Origin: Polaribacter reichenbachii
Lineage (GTDB): Bacteria > Bacteroidota > Bacteroidia > Flavobacteriales > Flavobacteriaceae
Length of the DNA stretch: 64,000 bases
Direction: 5' to 3'
NCBI RefSeq assembly: GCF_001975665.1
Contig: NZ_CP019419.1
Span: forward strand, 2,401,501 to 2,465,500
Below, in pieces: positions 1 through 9,052 of the stretch (positions are counted from its first letter, which is position 1; the number at the start of each line of letters is the position of its first letter). Below the pieces are notes generated by a model. The model ran no database searches and was not told where the DNA came from. It was given only the letters and a program-made list of their open reading frames with translations. A program made the translations under genes and the position numbers.

Positions 1-2331
1 TGGTTTTGATGTTAATGTAGATGGTTTACTGTCTAAATACTGATACCCGTTTTGGTTTTCTATAATTTCTTGTAAAATATAAGCAGAAGCTCCACCAGGC
101 ACATCTTCATCAACTACTAATAGTTTGTTGGTTTTAGCTAAGCTTTTTACACAATCTTTGGTTAAATCGAAAGGCAATAAACTTTGAGCATCAATTACTT
201 CGATATCAATACCAACTTGATTTAACTCTTTGGCTGCTTCAAGAACTAAACGTAAAGTTGAACCGTAAGAAACTACAGTTAAATCTTTACCTTCTTTTAC
301 AGTTTCTACAATACCAATTGGTGTTTTAAAATCACCTAGATTAGTTGGTAATTCTTCTTTTAAACGATAACCGTTTAAACATTCTATTACCAAAGCAGGA
401 TCATCACCTTCTAGTAGCGTATTGTAAAAACCAGCAGCTTTTGTCATATTTCTTGGTACTAAAACGTGGATTCCTCTAACATTATTTATAATTCCTGCCA
501 TTGGTGAACCTGCGTGCCAAATACCTTCTAATCTATGACCACGAGTTCTAATAATTAAAGGTGCTTTTTGTTTTCCTAAAGTTCTGTATCGTAAAGTTGC
601 TAAATCGTCACTCATAATTTGAAGTGCGTATAGCAAGTAATCTAAATATTGTATTTCTGCAATTGGTCTTAAACCTCTCATAGCCAAACCAATTCCTTGA
701 CCTATTATTGTTGCTTCTCTAATTCCTGTATCAGAAATTCTGATGTTGCCATATTTTTCTTGTAGACCTTCTAAACCTTGATTTACATCACCAATAAAAC
801 CAGCATCTTCACCAAAAATTACTACATCTTTATGTTTATTAAGAATGGCATCAAAATTATCTCTCATAATAATTCTGGCATCTACCAAGTTTTTTTCTTG
901 AGCATAAATAGGCGCTTTGTCTAAAACCTCTAAAGCGCTTAAGTCTGTTTCACTCAATAGATGTGTAGAATATTTTTGATAAGCTTCTTTAAAAAATGAT
1001 TTAATATAAATCTGAATTGCATTTTTTTCAGCCGAATTTTCATCTCTTAAATACCATAAACATTTTCTAACCGTAGATAAAACATCTTTTCTGGTTGGTT
1101 CTGATATTGCGTTTAAATCGTTTTTATATTTAGTTATAAAAGGTTTGTTAGAACTTTTAACCGCAGCTTTTTCTAGTAATTCAGACGCATCTAAACGTTC
1201 TGATTTTATTTCATTTAAAAAGGCGTTCCAAGCATTTCTTTTTGCGTTGGTTACTTCTTTTTTAGCTTCTTTTTCTAAAATGATTAAATCAGTTTCATCT
1301 TCTACAAAACGTAAAACATCTCCATTTTCTGTTTCTAGTTCAAAATCTAAAATCCATTCTCGCATTTTTACAATACAATCGTGGTTTTTTTCCCATTGTA
1401 AACGTTCTTTAGATTTATATCTCTCATGAGACCCAGAAGTAGAATGTCCTTGTGGTTGTGTTAATTCTTTTACGTGTATTAAAACAGGTATATGTTCTTC
1501 GCTAGCTAGTTTTGCTGCTTTTTGATAAACATCTACTAATTGCACATAGTCCCAACCGTTAATTACAAAAATTTCGTAACCTTTATTTTTTTTATCTCTT
1601 TGAAATCCTTTTAAAATTTCTGAAATACTCTCTTTTGTAGTTTGATGTTTTGCGTGTACAGAAATTCCGTATTCATCATCCCAAACACTCATTACCATTG
1701 GTACTTGTAAAACTCCAGCTGCATTTATGGTTTCAAAGAACAAACCTTCACTTGTACTTGCATTACCAATTGTTCCCCAAGCAATTTCGTTACCATTAAT
1801 TGAGAAATTGGTGTTTTTTTGTACACTTTTTTCGTTTCTATAAATTTTTGATGCTTGTGCTAAACCTAATAAACGAGGCATTTGACCAGCAGTAGGAGAG
1901 ATATCTGAACTAGAATTGTATTGCTTTGTTAGGTTTTTCCAGTTTCCATCTTCTTTTAAACTATGAGTTGCAAAGTGGCCTCCCATTTGTCTTCCTGCGG
2001 ACATTGGATCTGCATTTATATCTGTATGTGCATATAAACCTGCAAAAAATTGTTGAGGAGTAAATTCACCAAGCGCCATCATAAAAGTTTGATCTCTATA
2101 ATAACCAGATCTAAAATCGCCTTTTTTAAAGGCTTTTGCCATAGCTAGCTGAGGTACTTCTTTTCCATCACCAAAAATACCAAATTTTGCTTTACCAGTT
2201 AGTACTTCTCTTCTTCCTAATAAGCTACACTCTCTACTAATTCGTGCAATCTTATAGTCCTTTAACACCTCTTTTTTAAATTCGTTAAATGAAATTTCTT
2301 GAGTGTTTAAAGCGACTGTATTTTGCAACAT
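1..2331 (-). CDS. Fused alpha/beta E1 of a branched-chain-type 2-oxoacid dehydrogenase (3' end cut by window)
   Basis: The gene starts at ATG 2331 and reads about 777 codons off the left edge without a stop. The N-terminal half is E1-alpha-like: a thiamine diphosphate region (GNASTSEG, then NAAG, around residues 180-225) and a phosphorylation-loop-like segment (QPQGHSTSGSHERY). From about residue 490 an E1-beta transketolase-like domain follows (GEDAGFIGDVNQG near 505, then EIQYLDYLLYAL). Single-chain alpha-beta E1 proteins of this kind are common in Bacteroidetes and are usually annotated as 2-oxoisovalerate or pyruvate-type dehydrogenase E1. They decarboxylate a 2-oxoacid and pass the acyl group to an E2 lipoyl subunit; no E2 is visible here. 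The exact substrate cannot be told from sequence. Only the last few dozen residues should be missing. Confidence 0.9.
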   Translation of the reverse strand, partial: MLQNTVALNTQEISFNEFKKEVLKDYKIARISRECSLLGRREVLTGKAKFGIFGDGKEVPQLAMAKAFKKGDFRSGYYRDQTFMMALGEFTPQQFFAGLYAHTDINADPMSAGRQMGGHFATHSLKEDGNWKNLTKQYNSSSDISPTAGQMPRLLGLAQASKIYRNEKSVQKNTNFSINGNEIAWGTIGNASTSEGLFFETINAAGVLQVPMVMSVWDDEYGISVHAKHQTTKESISEILKGFQRDKKNKGYEIFVINGWDYVQLVDVYQKAAKLASEEHIPVLIHVKELTQPQGHSTSGSHERYKSKERLQWEKNHDCIVKMREWILDFELETENGDVLRFVEDETDLIILEKEAKKEVTNAKRNAWNAFLNEIKSERLDASELLEKAAVKSSNKPFITKYKNDLNAISEPTRKDVLSTVRKCLWYLRDENSAEKNAIQIYIKSFFKEAYQKYSTHLLSETDLSALEVLDKAPIYAQEKNLVDARIIMRDNFDAILNKHKDVVIFGEDAGFIGDVNQGLEGLQEKYGNIRISDTGIREATIIGQGIGLAMRGLRPIAEIQYLDYLLYALQIMSDDLATLRYRTLGKQKAPLIIRTRGHRLEGIWHAGSPMAGIINNVRGIHVLVPRNMTKAAGFYNTLLEGDDPALVIECLNGYRLKEELPTNLGDFKTPIGIVETVKEGKDLTVVSYGSTLRLVLEAAKELNQVGIDIEVIDAQSLLPFDLTKDCVKSLAKTNKLLVVDEDVPGGASAYILQEIIENQNGYQYLDSKPSTLTSKP

Positions 2332-2353
2332 AGTTTATAGAATTTTTATGATA

Positions 2354-2361
2354 CAAAGATA
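2354..2361 (-). promoter_or_regulatory. Candidate -7 box for the E1 dehydrogenase gene
   Basis: The minus strand reads TATCTTTG, a match to the Bacteroidetes -7 consensus TAnnTTTG, 23 nt upstream of the E1 start codon. No clear TTG is seen at the -33 position, so the call rests on one box. The rest of 2362-2550 shows no gene-like content on either strand. Confidence 0.45.
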
Positions 2362-2550
2362 GTTTTTTTAATTGATATTTAAAAATTTCTATTCTGATTG
2401 AGAATATGTTAATAAAGTAGTGTTTAAATTGATTTTTGTTAGTAATTATACAAATAATATCTTTTTGTTTGAATTTATAGGAATCCTCTTATGTTGAAGT
2501 AATAATTTATTTATTTTTTTGCACATAATTTTTTTGTTTTATAAGTGCAG

Positions 2551-2587
2551 AAAAAAAAGAGATACTATTTTCATAATATCTCTTTTT
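2551..2587 (-). terminator. Rho-independent terminator after the 2601-4949 gene pair
   Basis: On the minus strand an 11-bp stem (AAAAAGAGATA / TATCTCTTTTT) closes a loop of about 12 nt and is followed by a run of T. It sits 14 nt downstream of the stop codon of the lipoprotein gene. Confidence 0.8.
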
Positions 2588-2600
2588 AATTTAAGTTTGA

Positions 2601-4256
2601 TTAAAATAAACTACTACATAGATCAGTTGGAATTTGATAACTGTCATTTATATATTCAGTTTTATCAAAAGCAATAGTTTGATAAAAGTATTGGCCATTA
2701 AAATAAGTCCTGAATTCGTAATCTTGATTTAAATTAATATTTCGTAGAGTAATTCTCCCATTATATACATAGCCCATATATTTCCAATAAGTATAACCAT
2801 AATAGCTTTTTGTTTTCATATAAAGTGGTATAGTTGGGGCTAAAATTTTTCCATTACATTCACCTTTATAATCTACTGTTACATTTACTGGTAAAGGAGG
2901 TAGTTTTGCTACAATGCTTGAAACATCTATATTAACAGATCCTACAGTACAAAGATTAAAGGCTTCTGATCTAAATAATATTTCACCCTTGTCATATCTG
3001 CTAGATCCGCTATAAACAATCATTTGAATTTTTCTATTTGCAGGTGCATTATTCATATCAAAAGTCTGACCATCATACCAAGAAAATACTTTTCCAGAAT
3101 ATGGAGATATAGGTTGGTTTCCATTTTCATAAAAGAAATCACTAAATAATGTATAACCATTAGAGTTACTTACCCCAGTCATAGCAATATTTATTTTAGC
3201 AACACCTTGATAATAATTTGTACATCTTGTTCCTTTATAATCTAGGTTGTACCAAGATAAATGTGTTGTTGTATACTCTACTATTAAATTACCATTATCA
3301 GCTTTTACTACACCATCAGTATGATAATCCCATTCACCATTATCTTTACTGTATGACCAAATTGGAATAATGTCTCCTGCTTTTATAGTTACGCCTGTAT
3401 CTGGGTTAATAAAATTTGAATCTATTTGCATTTTAATAATTATTGGCTGAGAAAAGTTTTTAACTTCTTTATTACCTATAACCATATCTATTGAAGCAAA
3501 ACCAGCAGTTATAAAATAAGCATCATTTACACTATCACCATTTTCATCTGTAATTTCAGTAGGCATAAATCCTCCAGGAAAAGAGGCTAAAGATTCAGAA
3601 TCGCTGCTATTAAAATGAACCAATTCACTTTCAATTTCTGAACCAGAAATATCATTACCATCTATATCCTTAAAAACTGTACCAGATTTAATTGTTATTT
3701 CTGTATTAGTACCAGCTTTAGTTCCTGTTGTTTCAAATGTGAAATCTTCTGTTAAGGTGTTATTCGCCAAGGTTTTTGTAGCTTTTATATAATCAATACC
3801 GGGAGCAGTATTTAATTTATTAACTACGTTGGCACTGATTGAGGCAATTGAATCTGTTGGAGATAAAACTACAGGAATTGTTGTTGTTAAGTAATTGTTT
3901 CCTGTAATTTTAACCATAAATTCTACAGTTTCGTTACTTACGTTTTTATTTGGGTTAACAGCGAGTGCAATTGTACCTCCTACTACTTTTGCGGTACTTA
4001 CATTATTACCAGCATCAGTAACAATTTTGTCTGCATCTTTTCCCATAATTTCGACTTGTAATACATTGTCACCTTCTAGGTTTAATTGGTCTACAGGGTC
4101 AAAAACTTCTACAATAACTTGTTGTTTAAATATAGAGTTTTTAATAATGATGTCAAAATCGTCTGTAATTTCATCAAGTCCTTTACAAGACATGATGATT
4201 GTGATTGCTACTGCAATAAATGCAATGGCTCTTATTAGTAATTTTCTTGTTTTCAT
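2601..4256 (-). CDS. Secreted lipoprotein of unknown function (551 aa)
   Basis: I do not recognise the family with confidence. The first 24 residues form a lipoprotein signal peptide with a positively charged start, a hydrophobic stretch and the lipobox IMSC (Cys24), so the protein should be anchored in the outer membrane or exported. Residues 40-340 look like beta-rich modules. The segment around 275-340 (a stretch on ionic and physical conditions ending in TTHLSWYNLDY) faintly resembles extracellular domains of FAM171/CILP-type proteins, but that is only an impression. The C-terminal 200 residues contain two further beta-sandwich-like repeats with conserved Cys (TRCTNYY, FNLCTVG, YKGECNG). 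It lies 12 nt downstream of the beta-barrel gene 4269-4949, so the two probably form one transcript. Confidence 0.8.
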   Translation of the reverse strand: MKTRKLLIRAIAFIAVAITIIMSCKGLDEITDDFDIIIKNSIFKQQVIVEVFDPVDQLNLEGDNVLQVEIMGKDADKIVTDAGNNVSTAKVVGGTIALAVNPNKNVSNETVEFMVKITGNNYLTTTIPVVLSPTDSIASISANVVNKLNTAPGIDYIKATKTLANNTLTEDFTFETTGTKAGTNTEITIKSGTVFKDIDGNDISGSEIESELVHFNSSDSESLASFPGGFMPTEITDENGDSVNDAYFITAGFASIDMVIGNKEVKNFSQPIIIKMQIDSNFINPDTGVTIKAGDIIPIWSYSKDNGEWDYHTDGVVKADNGNLIVEYTTTHLSWYNLDYKGTRCTNYYQGVAKINIAMTGVSNSNGYTLFSDFFYENGNQPISPYSGKVFSWYDGQTFDMNNAPANRKIQMIVYSGSSRYDKGEILFRSEAFNLCTVGSVNIDVSSIVAKLPPLPVNVTVDYKGECNGKILAPTIPLYMKTKSYYGYTYWKYMGYVYNGRITLRNINLNQDYEFRTYFNGQYFYQTIAFDKTEYINDSYQIPTDLCSSLF

Positions 4257-4268
4257 AGTGTTTGTTTT

Positions 4269-4949
4269 TTAAAATTTGTATGCAATTCTTATTTGTATTC
4301 TTGGAATAAATTTAAAATCTTCTAAAGATTCTTGTAGGTTTTCTTTTTGTGATGCTGTGTTTTCTAGTAAGTTTGAGGCAGTAAGATCAATTTTTGGTGA
4401 TGAAGTAATGTATGAGCCAAACTCAATACCAAATCCTAATCTGTTTTTAGGTATTGCTCTACCAAATCCTATACCTACATAAGGTGCAGTGTCTGTCCAA
4501 GTGATATCTGCAATAATTTCTCCTGCATCTTCATTGGTAATTACTACTTCTCCAAAAACAACATCTTCATTGTAGGTTACAACTCCGTTTAAGTTTACTT
4601 TATTAAGTATACCTAAACCTGCTGTAAGTTTAAAAGAAGAATTTTTAAAAGGCAAATATTCTATACCAATATCTACAATAGATACTTCTAGATTTGCTAA
4701 GATGTCTACTAAGTCACTTTTAATTTCGACATCTTCTTGCTCAAAATCCTCTATTTTAAGAGAGTGCCAAACAAATCTAGCATTTAGCTTGTTGGATAGT
4801 TTTCGGGCATATTCTAAGCCTAAACCAGTTGAACCAAAAGAAACGGCTATTGCGTTCTTTTTTTCTTTGACTTCTTTGTCTTCTTGAGCTTTAATTTGTA
4901 AGCAAAAGAAAAAGACAAAAATGTAAATTAAGTGTTTTTTCAATTTCAT
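4269..4949 (-). CDS. Small outer-membrane beta-barrel protein (226 aa)
   Basis: A signal peptide (MKLKKHLIYIFVFFFCLQIKAQ, given here as residues 1-21 plus Q) precedes alternating hydrophobic and polar strands such as GLEYARKLSNKLNARFVWHSL and APYVGIGFGRAIPK. The protein ends in RIQIRIAYKF, with the terminal Phe typical of outer-membrane barrels. Size and pattern fit an 8-stranded OmpW/OmpX-like barrel. No enzymatic motif is visible. It is the first gene of a pair with the lipoprotein downstream, suggesting that a surface lipoprotein and a barrel work together; that is inference. A perfect 10-bp inverted repeat lies 50 nt upstream. Confidence 0.75.
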   Translation of the reverse strand: MKLKKHLIYIFVFFFCLQIKAQEDKEVKEKKNAIAVSFGSTGLGLEYARKLSNKLNARFVWHSLKIEDFEQEDVEIKSDLVDILANLEVSIVDIGIEYLPFKNSSFKLTAGLGILNKVNLNGVVTYNEDVVFGEVVITNEDAGEIIADITWTDTAPYVGIGFGRAIPKNRLGFGIEFGSYITSSPKIDLTASNLLENTASQKENLQESLEDFKFIPRIQIRIAYKF

Positions 4950-4998
4950 ATCTTTTTTTATTTAACAAGGTAAATTTAAAAGTAGTTATGAAAATGGG

Positions 4999-5020
4999 AA
5001 ATACCTATCTATAGGTATTT
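4999..5020. promoter_or_regulatory. Palindrome upstream of the beta-barrel/lipoprotein pair
   Basis: Ten-base arms AAATACCTAT and ATAGGTATTT flank a 2-nt centre. The element lies in the 81-bp gap between the stop of the M1-like gene and the start of the barrel gene. There is no T-run in the transcribed direction, so a regulator-binding site is more likely than a terminator. No regulator can be assigned. Confidence 0.4.
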
Positions 5021-5030
5021 TAGAGTTTTT

Positions 5031-7841
5031 TTATAGGAATCCCCTTCTAAAGAAATTGTACACTGAACCTAAATTAGCAGTTATAGTAAATCTAATTTTT
5101 TCGGCGTAAGCTGGCTGAGATAATTCCCATCCATTATTAGAGTAGAAAGGAAAATATATTTCGAAAAGATGATGAACAAAATTAAAACGTATTCCATTAT
5201 TATAAGCAAAATAAACCGGATTGTGTTTGTTTTTTAGAAAAGCAACATCATTATAAAATTCTACCCATCTCCATAAACCAAAACTAGAGTTAAAAGCTAA
5301 CATATATTGGTTGGCAAACCTTGTTGGTAAAACAGATTTAAAACCACCTTCTGCAATAATAAATTGCTGACTAAAAAAACCGCTTCTTTCTGATCGACCA
5401 AAATAATTAAGTTGAAATAAATAATCATTAGCTCTATCTAAACCAAAACTAAAATAATCTCCTTCTGTAGAATTTTTTAAAAATGAACCTGCAAATATTC
5501 TAAAGTCTAGTTGGGTATTAGAGGTTGATAAAGAACGATACCTAACATCCGCAGCAATTTTAGAAAAATTTTGGGCAACTTCTAAGCTAAAATTATATCT
5601 AAATTCTTTTATAATATCAGGGTTTACATAATTGTAATTTAAGCTAAAAACACTGTAACTGTCTTCATCAGTTCTTATTTGATCTAAGGGAATTTCTTTA
5701 TCAATATGTACTAATTTTGCGCCTAAAGATTCAAAAGTAGCATCTCTTAAATCTTTTCTTTTAAAAATTAAATTTACATAAGGTACAATGGATTCATAAG
5801 ATAATTCTGGAGCGTAATCTGATGTTGAGCCAGAAATTCCATAAAGAATTTTGTAAATATTAGTGTCTTCGAAATATTGATCGTACCTCACAGAAAAAGA
5901 ACCTGTTAAAGATCCGCTTTTTGTGGCATAAGAAGGTGCTAATGAAAATTCTAAATTTCTTTTAATTAAAGGTTTATTATGTAAACTTAGACCTAAAGTT
6001 AAACCATTATAATAATTATAGCTAAAATTTGGTTGATAAAATACTTGATTATAATATGGGTCTTGTATGTCTTTTATTAAGCTGAATTTTAGAGGTTTGT
6101 TAAAAATTTTATCTTTTAATCTTTTCCAGTTATCTAAAGTGTTTAATTCTGGATATAAGTTTTCGTAATTTAAAGCAACTTTGTTAATGTCTTTATTTGG
6201 CAAATTTACAGTTGCTGTGTCTTCTATACCAGTAACCCATTTTTTATATTTTATTTCTTTATCCTTTAAACCATATAACAATACAGGTGTGGTAATATTT
6301 CGTTTATTTTTTATGGTTACAGCAACACTATCTTTGTTTACAATAAGGTGATTTATAGTATAGTCTATTTTTTTGTTAGTATTTATAAAATCATTAAAAA
6401 ACCAATCTAATTCTTTATCTGTTTTGTTTGATAAAAGTTGTTTAAAATCATTACTTGTAATAGTTTTTGTTTGATTATTTTGATAAAGTTCTTTAATAGT
6501 TTTGTTTAAAATACTATCACCTAAAAAACCTTTTAAGTATCGAAATGCTAAACCAGCTTTGTATTTATTAGCTATTTTTCGGTTAAAATTAGATAAGGAA
6601 TCTGCAGAGGTAGTTAAAGATTGATCTAAAAATTTACGCGATATAAATTGATATATTAATGGATATTGATCGTTAAAATCTGATTTTGCAAAATAAAAAC
6701 GTTTTAAAAACCAGGCATCAGAAAACTTACCTATTAGTTTTTTATTCGGATAGAATTTATCAATATATTCCATCATTAAATAGTTTTGTAAACCATCTAA
6801 ATACCAATTATCTTTCCTTTTGTTAAAAAGCAGTGTGTTTTCTATAAATTTAATACTCAAAGCTTTAAACATTGTAATTTCTGTTTTAAAATCATTTGTA
6901 AAAGGGCGCACAAAACTAGGTAATTGTGTTAAGCCATATACAGGATCTTTGCCTTGCGTAATTCTATCAATATAAATTTCTTTATGAGGATATTTACCTA
7001 AAAATTTCTCTAAAAAGGCTATGTTTTTATTTAGAAGTTTGGTTGCTGTTTCGTATTTAATCTCTTTATCAAAAACATCAGTATGAACTGCAATTTTTTC
7101 AGTTTTATAGGTTTTTAATTGTTTCTTTTTATTGATGCCAAGAATTATATCTGTTTTCTTTTTACCAACTAAATAATAATTGGTTGTATTTTCTTTTTTT
7201 GTAACGTACTGGTATAAATTACTCTCTAAAATATAATCTTTTGGTACATTTATATCTACAATAAAATCGGTGGCTTTTTCGTATAAATCGTCAATATTTA
7301 AATTGCTCATTAATTCCCATCCGTTATTGTAAACAGCAGGCGTAATATACCAAAAACGCAAATGATATCCTTGCTCTGTTTTACCATAGCCTGTAAAAGA
7401 AGCACTTGGAATTTTTACAGCATAGGTTAAAACAATTTTTGCTGTATCTTTTTGAATTAGTGGTTTTTGAAGTTCTATGTTTAAAATATCAGCTTGTTTA
7501 TCAAGCTCATAAAATTGTGTAGTTTCAAAATTAACTGTAAGGTTTTTTATAGTGGTTTTACCTAATTCCTCTTCTTTGGCAAAGTATAAATCTTTTCTGT
7601 AATTTTTAATAAACCTTTTAGATAAAGGCGTTTTACGATCTCTAAAACTATTTGCCCAATTGTGCAAATAAATATTGCTTAAGATTGAATCTGAAGTATT
7701 TATGAAAAGAATTTCTTGATTTATGAGCAGCTCGTCTTTATTGGTGTCTAAAGTGGCTTTAATAGTAATTGTGTTTTCTTGAGCATTAGAAAATCCACAA
7801 TAGAAAAAACAAAGAACAAATATTTTAAGAAACTTTTTCAA
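5031..7841 (-). CDS. M1-peptidase-like protein without zinc ligands, fused to an outer-membrane beta-barrel (936 aa)
   Basis: A signal peptide occupies residues 1-20. Residues 22-230 match the N-terminal beta-sheet domain of M1 aminopeptidases and 240-520 the thermolysin-like domain and start of the helical part. Where active M1 enzymes carry HExxH and a downstream Glu ligand, this protein has ALSIKFIENTLL and WYLDGLQNYLMMEY (about residues 322-360). No HExxH occurs anywhere, and the exopeptidase motif region reads VYGLTQLPSF instead of GxMEN. From about residue 600 to the end alternating beta-strands suggest an outer-membrane barrel of 12-16 strands. The likely picture is a non-catalytic binding or chaperone-like periplasmic domain tethered to a barrel. 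Databases tend to label such proteins simply as metallopeptidase. Confidence 0.75.
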   Translation of the reverse strand: MKKFLKIFVLCFFYCGFSNAQENTITIKATLDTNKDELLINQEILFINTSDSILSNIYLHNWANSFRDRKTPLSKRFIKNYRKDLYFAKEEELGKTTIKNLTVNFETTQFYELDKQADILNIELQKPLIQKDTAKIVLTYAVKIPSASFTGYGKTEQGYHLRFWYITPAVYNNGWELMSNLNIDDLYEKATDFIVDINVPKDYILESNLYQYVTKKENTTNYYLVGKKKTDIILGINKKKQLKTYKTEKIAVHTDVFDKEIKYETATKLLNKNIAFLEKFLGKYPHKEIYIDRITQGKDPVYGLTQLPSFVRPFTNDFKTEITMFKALSIKFIENTLLFNKRKDNWYLDGLQNYLMMEYIDKFYPNKKLIGKFSDAWFLKRFYFAKSDFNDQYPLIYQFISRKFLDQSLTTSADSLSNFNRKIANKYKAGLAFRYLKGFLGDSILNKTIKELYQNNQTKTITSNDFKQLLSNKTDKELDWFFNDFINTNKKIDYTINHLIVNKDSVAVTIKNKRNITTPVLLYGLKDKEIKYKKWVTGIEDTATVNLPNKDINKVALNYENLYPELNTLDNWKRLKDKIFNKPLKFSLIKDIQDPYYNQVFYQPNFSYNYYNGLTLGLSLHNKPLIKRNLEFSLAPSYATKSGSLTGSFSVRYDQYFEDTNIYKILYGISGSTSDYAPELSYESIVPYVNLIFKRKDLRDATFESLGAKLVHIDKEIPLDQIRTDEDSYSVFSLNYNYVNPDIIKEFRYNFSLEVAQNFSKIAADVRYRSLSTSNTQLDFRIFAGSFLKNSTEGDYFSFGLDRANDYLFQLNYFGRSERSGFFSQQFIIAEGGFKSVLPTRFANQYMLAFNSSFGLWRWVEFYNDVAFLKNKHNPVYFAYNNGIRFNFVHHLFEIYFPFYSNNGWELSQPAYAEKIRFTITANLGSVYNFFRRGFL

Positions 7842-7842
7842 A

Positions 7843-8317
7843 TTAATTTTTTACAAATTTTAAGGGTTTAAATGTGTTTGCTTTTAAGTAGTAGATTCCT
7901 TTAAAAAAGCTGTTTGTAACTATTGTTAAATGCTCTTGATTTAAGTTTTTATCTTGATGAATTATTTGACTAAGTTGATTGTAAATAATAATTGAATTCA
8001 CTTTTCTTTAATAGCTGAGGTTATTTTTTTTAACAATATTAGTGTTTATTAATGAAATAAGTTGAAAGTTTTATAAAATTGACAAAGTGCTTTATGATAT
8101 TTTTACTTTTATAACTATTGGTATATGGAAGCTAAAATTGTTTAATTCTTTTAAAAAAAAGCTTGTACAATTAGAGTTATTAATAGATTAATTGTAGTAA
8201 TTTCCATTAATACCAATAGTTTTATAAGAATCATTCATATCACCTTGAAAACTATTTTTTAAAATATAGTTCATATAGAAACTTGAATGTGTTTTATCAA
8301 AATAACCTTTCTAATTA
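7843..8317 (-). pseudogene. Decayed gene for a T9SS-secreted protein (C-terminal sorting domain relic)
   Basis: One minus-strand frame can be followed across the whole gap between two genes despite several in-frame stops (one at 8188-8190, one at 8008-8010). The last open part, 7843-8007, translates to a typical type A sorting domain: NSIIIYNQLSQII, then a variable part, then FFKGIYYLKA and a final FKPLKFVKN. This is the C-terminal signal that type IX secretion cargo uses. The upstream part in the same frame (FDKTHSSFYMNYILKNSF, then NGNYYN) looks protein-like but I cannot assign a family. The N-terminal part of the gene is gone; the LOG-family gene now abuts the remnant. Confidence 0.7.
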
Positions 8318-9025
8318 TTAAAAGTTTGGCTTTAATTTATATTTAGCATAGAATTTGTTAAAGTGATCCACAGCTTCTTCTGCAGTATCTACAACTCTAA
8401 AAAGATTTAAATCATCTTCGCTAATATTACCTTCTTCAATTAAAGTGTTTTTAATCCAATCTAATAAACCAGCCCAAAACTTTCTACCTACTAAAACAAT
8501 TGGAAAACGACCAATTTTTTTTGTCTGAATTAAAGTTATTGCTTCAAAAAGTTCATCCATAGTACCAAAACCACCAGGCATTACTACAAAACCTTGAGAG
8601 TATTTTACAAACATTACTTTACGAACAAAAAAGTAATCGAAATCTAAACTTTTTCCTGGGTCAATCCAAGGATTATCATGTTGCTCAAAAGGTAATTCTA
8701 TATTTAAACCTACAGAAAGTCCTTTTCCTCTATTAGCACCTTTATTACCAGCTTCCATAATTCCTGGTCCACCACCTGTAATAACTCCAAAACCACTTTG
8801 AGTTAACTGAAATGCAACATCCTCAGCTAGCTTATAATAAGGATGATCTGGTTTTGTACGTGCAGAACCAAATATAGATACACAAGGTCCTATTTTACTT
8901 AAACGTTCATAACCTTCTACAAATTCTGCCATTATTTTAAAAATAGCCCAAGAATCATTTGTTTTTATTTCGTTCCAAGTTTTTGGTTGGAATTTTTCTT
9001 TAATTTTTCTGTCTTCGTTTACCAT
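8318..9025 (-). CDS. LOG-family protein (TIGR00730-type Rossmann fold, 235 aa)
   Basis: The protein has the two signatures of the lysine decarboxylase-like/LOG family: GGGPGIMEAGNKGA near residue 82 and PGGFGTMDELFE near residue 150, which together form the nucleotide-binding active site. Characterised members hydrolyse cytokinin riboside or other nucleoside 5'-monophosphates to base and ribose 5-phosphate; the older 'lysine decarboxylase' label is not supported. The length is usual for the longer bacterial type with an N-terminal extension of about 45 residues. It lies 27 nt after uvrA in the same direction, so co-transcription is possible. The physiological substrate is unknown. Confidence 0.85.
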   Translation of the reverse strand: MVNEDRKIKEKFQPKTWNEIKTNDSWAIFKIMAEFVEGYERLSKIGPCVSIFGSARTKPDHPYYKLAEDVAFQLTQSGFGVITGGGPGIMEAGNKGANRGKGLSVGLNIELPFEQHDNPWIDPGKSLDFDYFFVRKVMFVKYSQGFVVMPGGFGTMDELFEAITLIQTKKIGRFPIVLVGRKFWAGLLDWIKNTLIEEGNISEDDLNLFRVVDTAEEAVDHFNKFYAKYKLKPNF

Positions 9026-9052
9026 CTATCGTCGTTTTAATATTTTATTTAA

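Noticed and set aside
1145..1429. Plus-strand frame inside the E1 dehydrogenase region
   Set aside because: It is antisense to a well-conserved coding sequence and shows no recognisable protein features.
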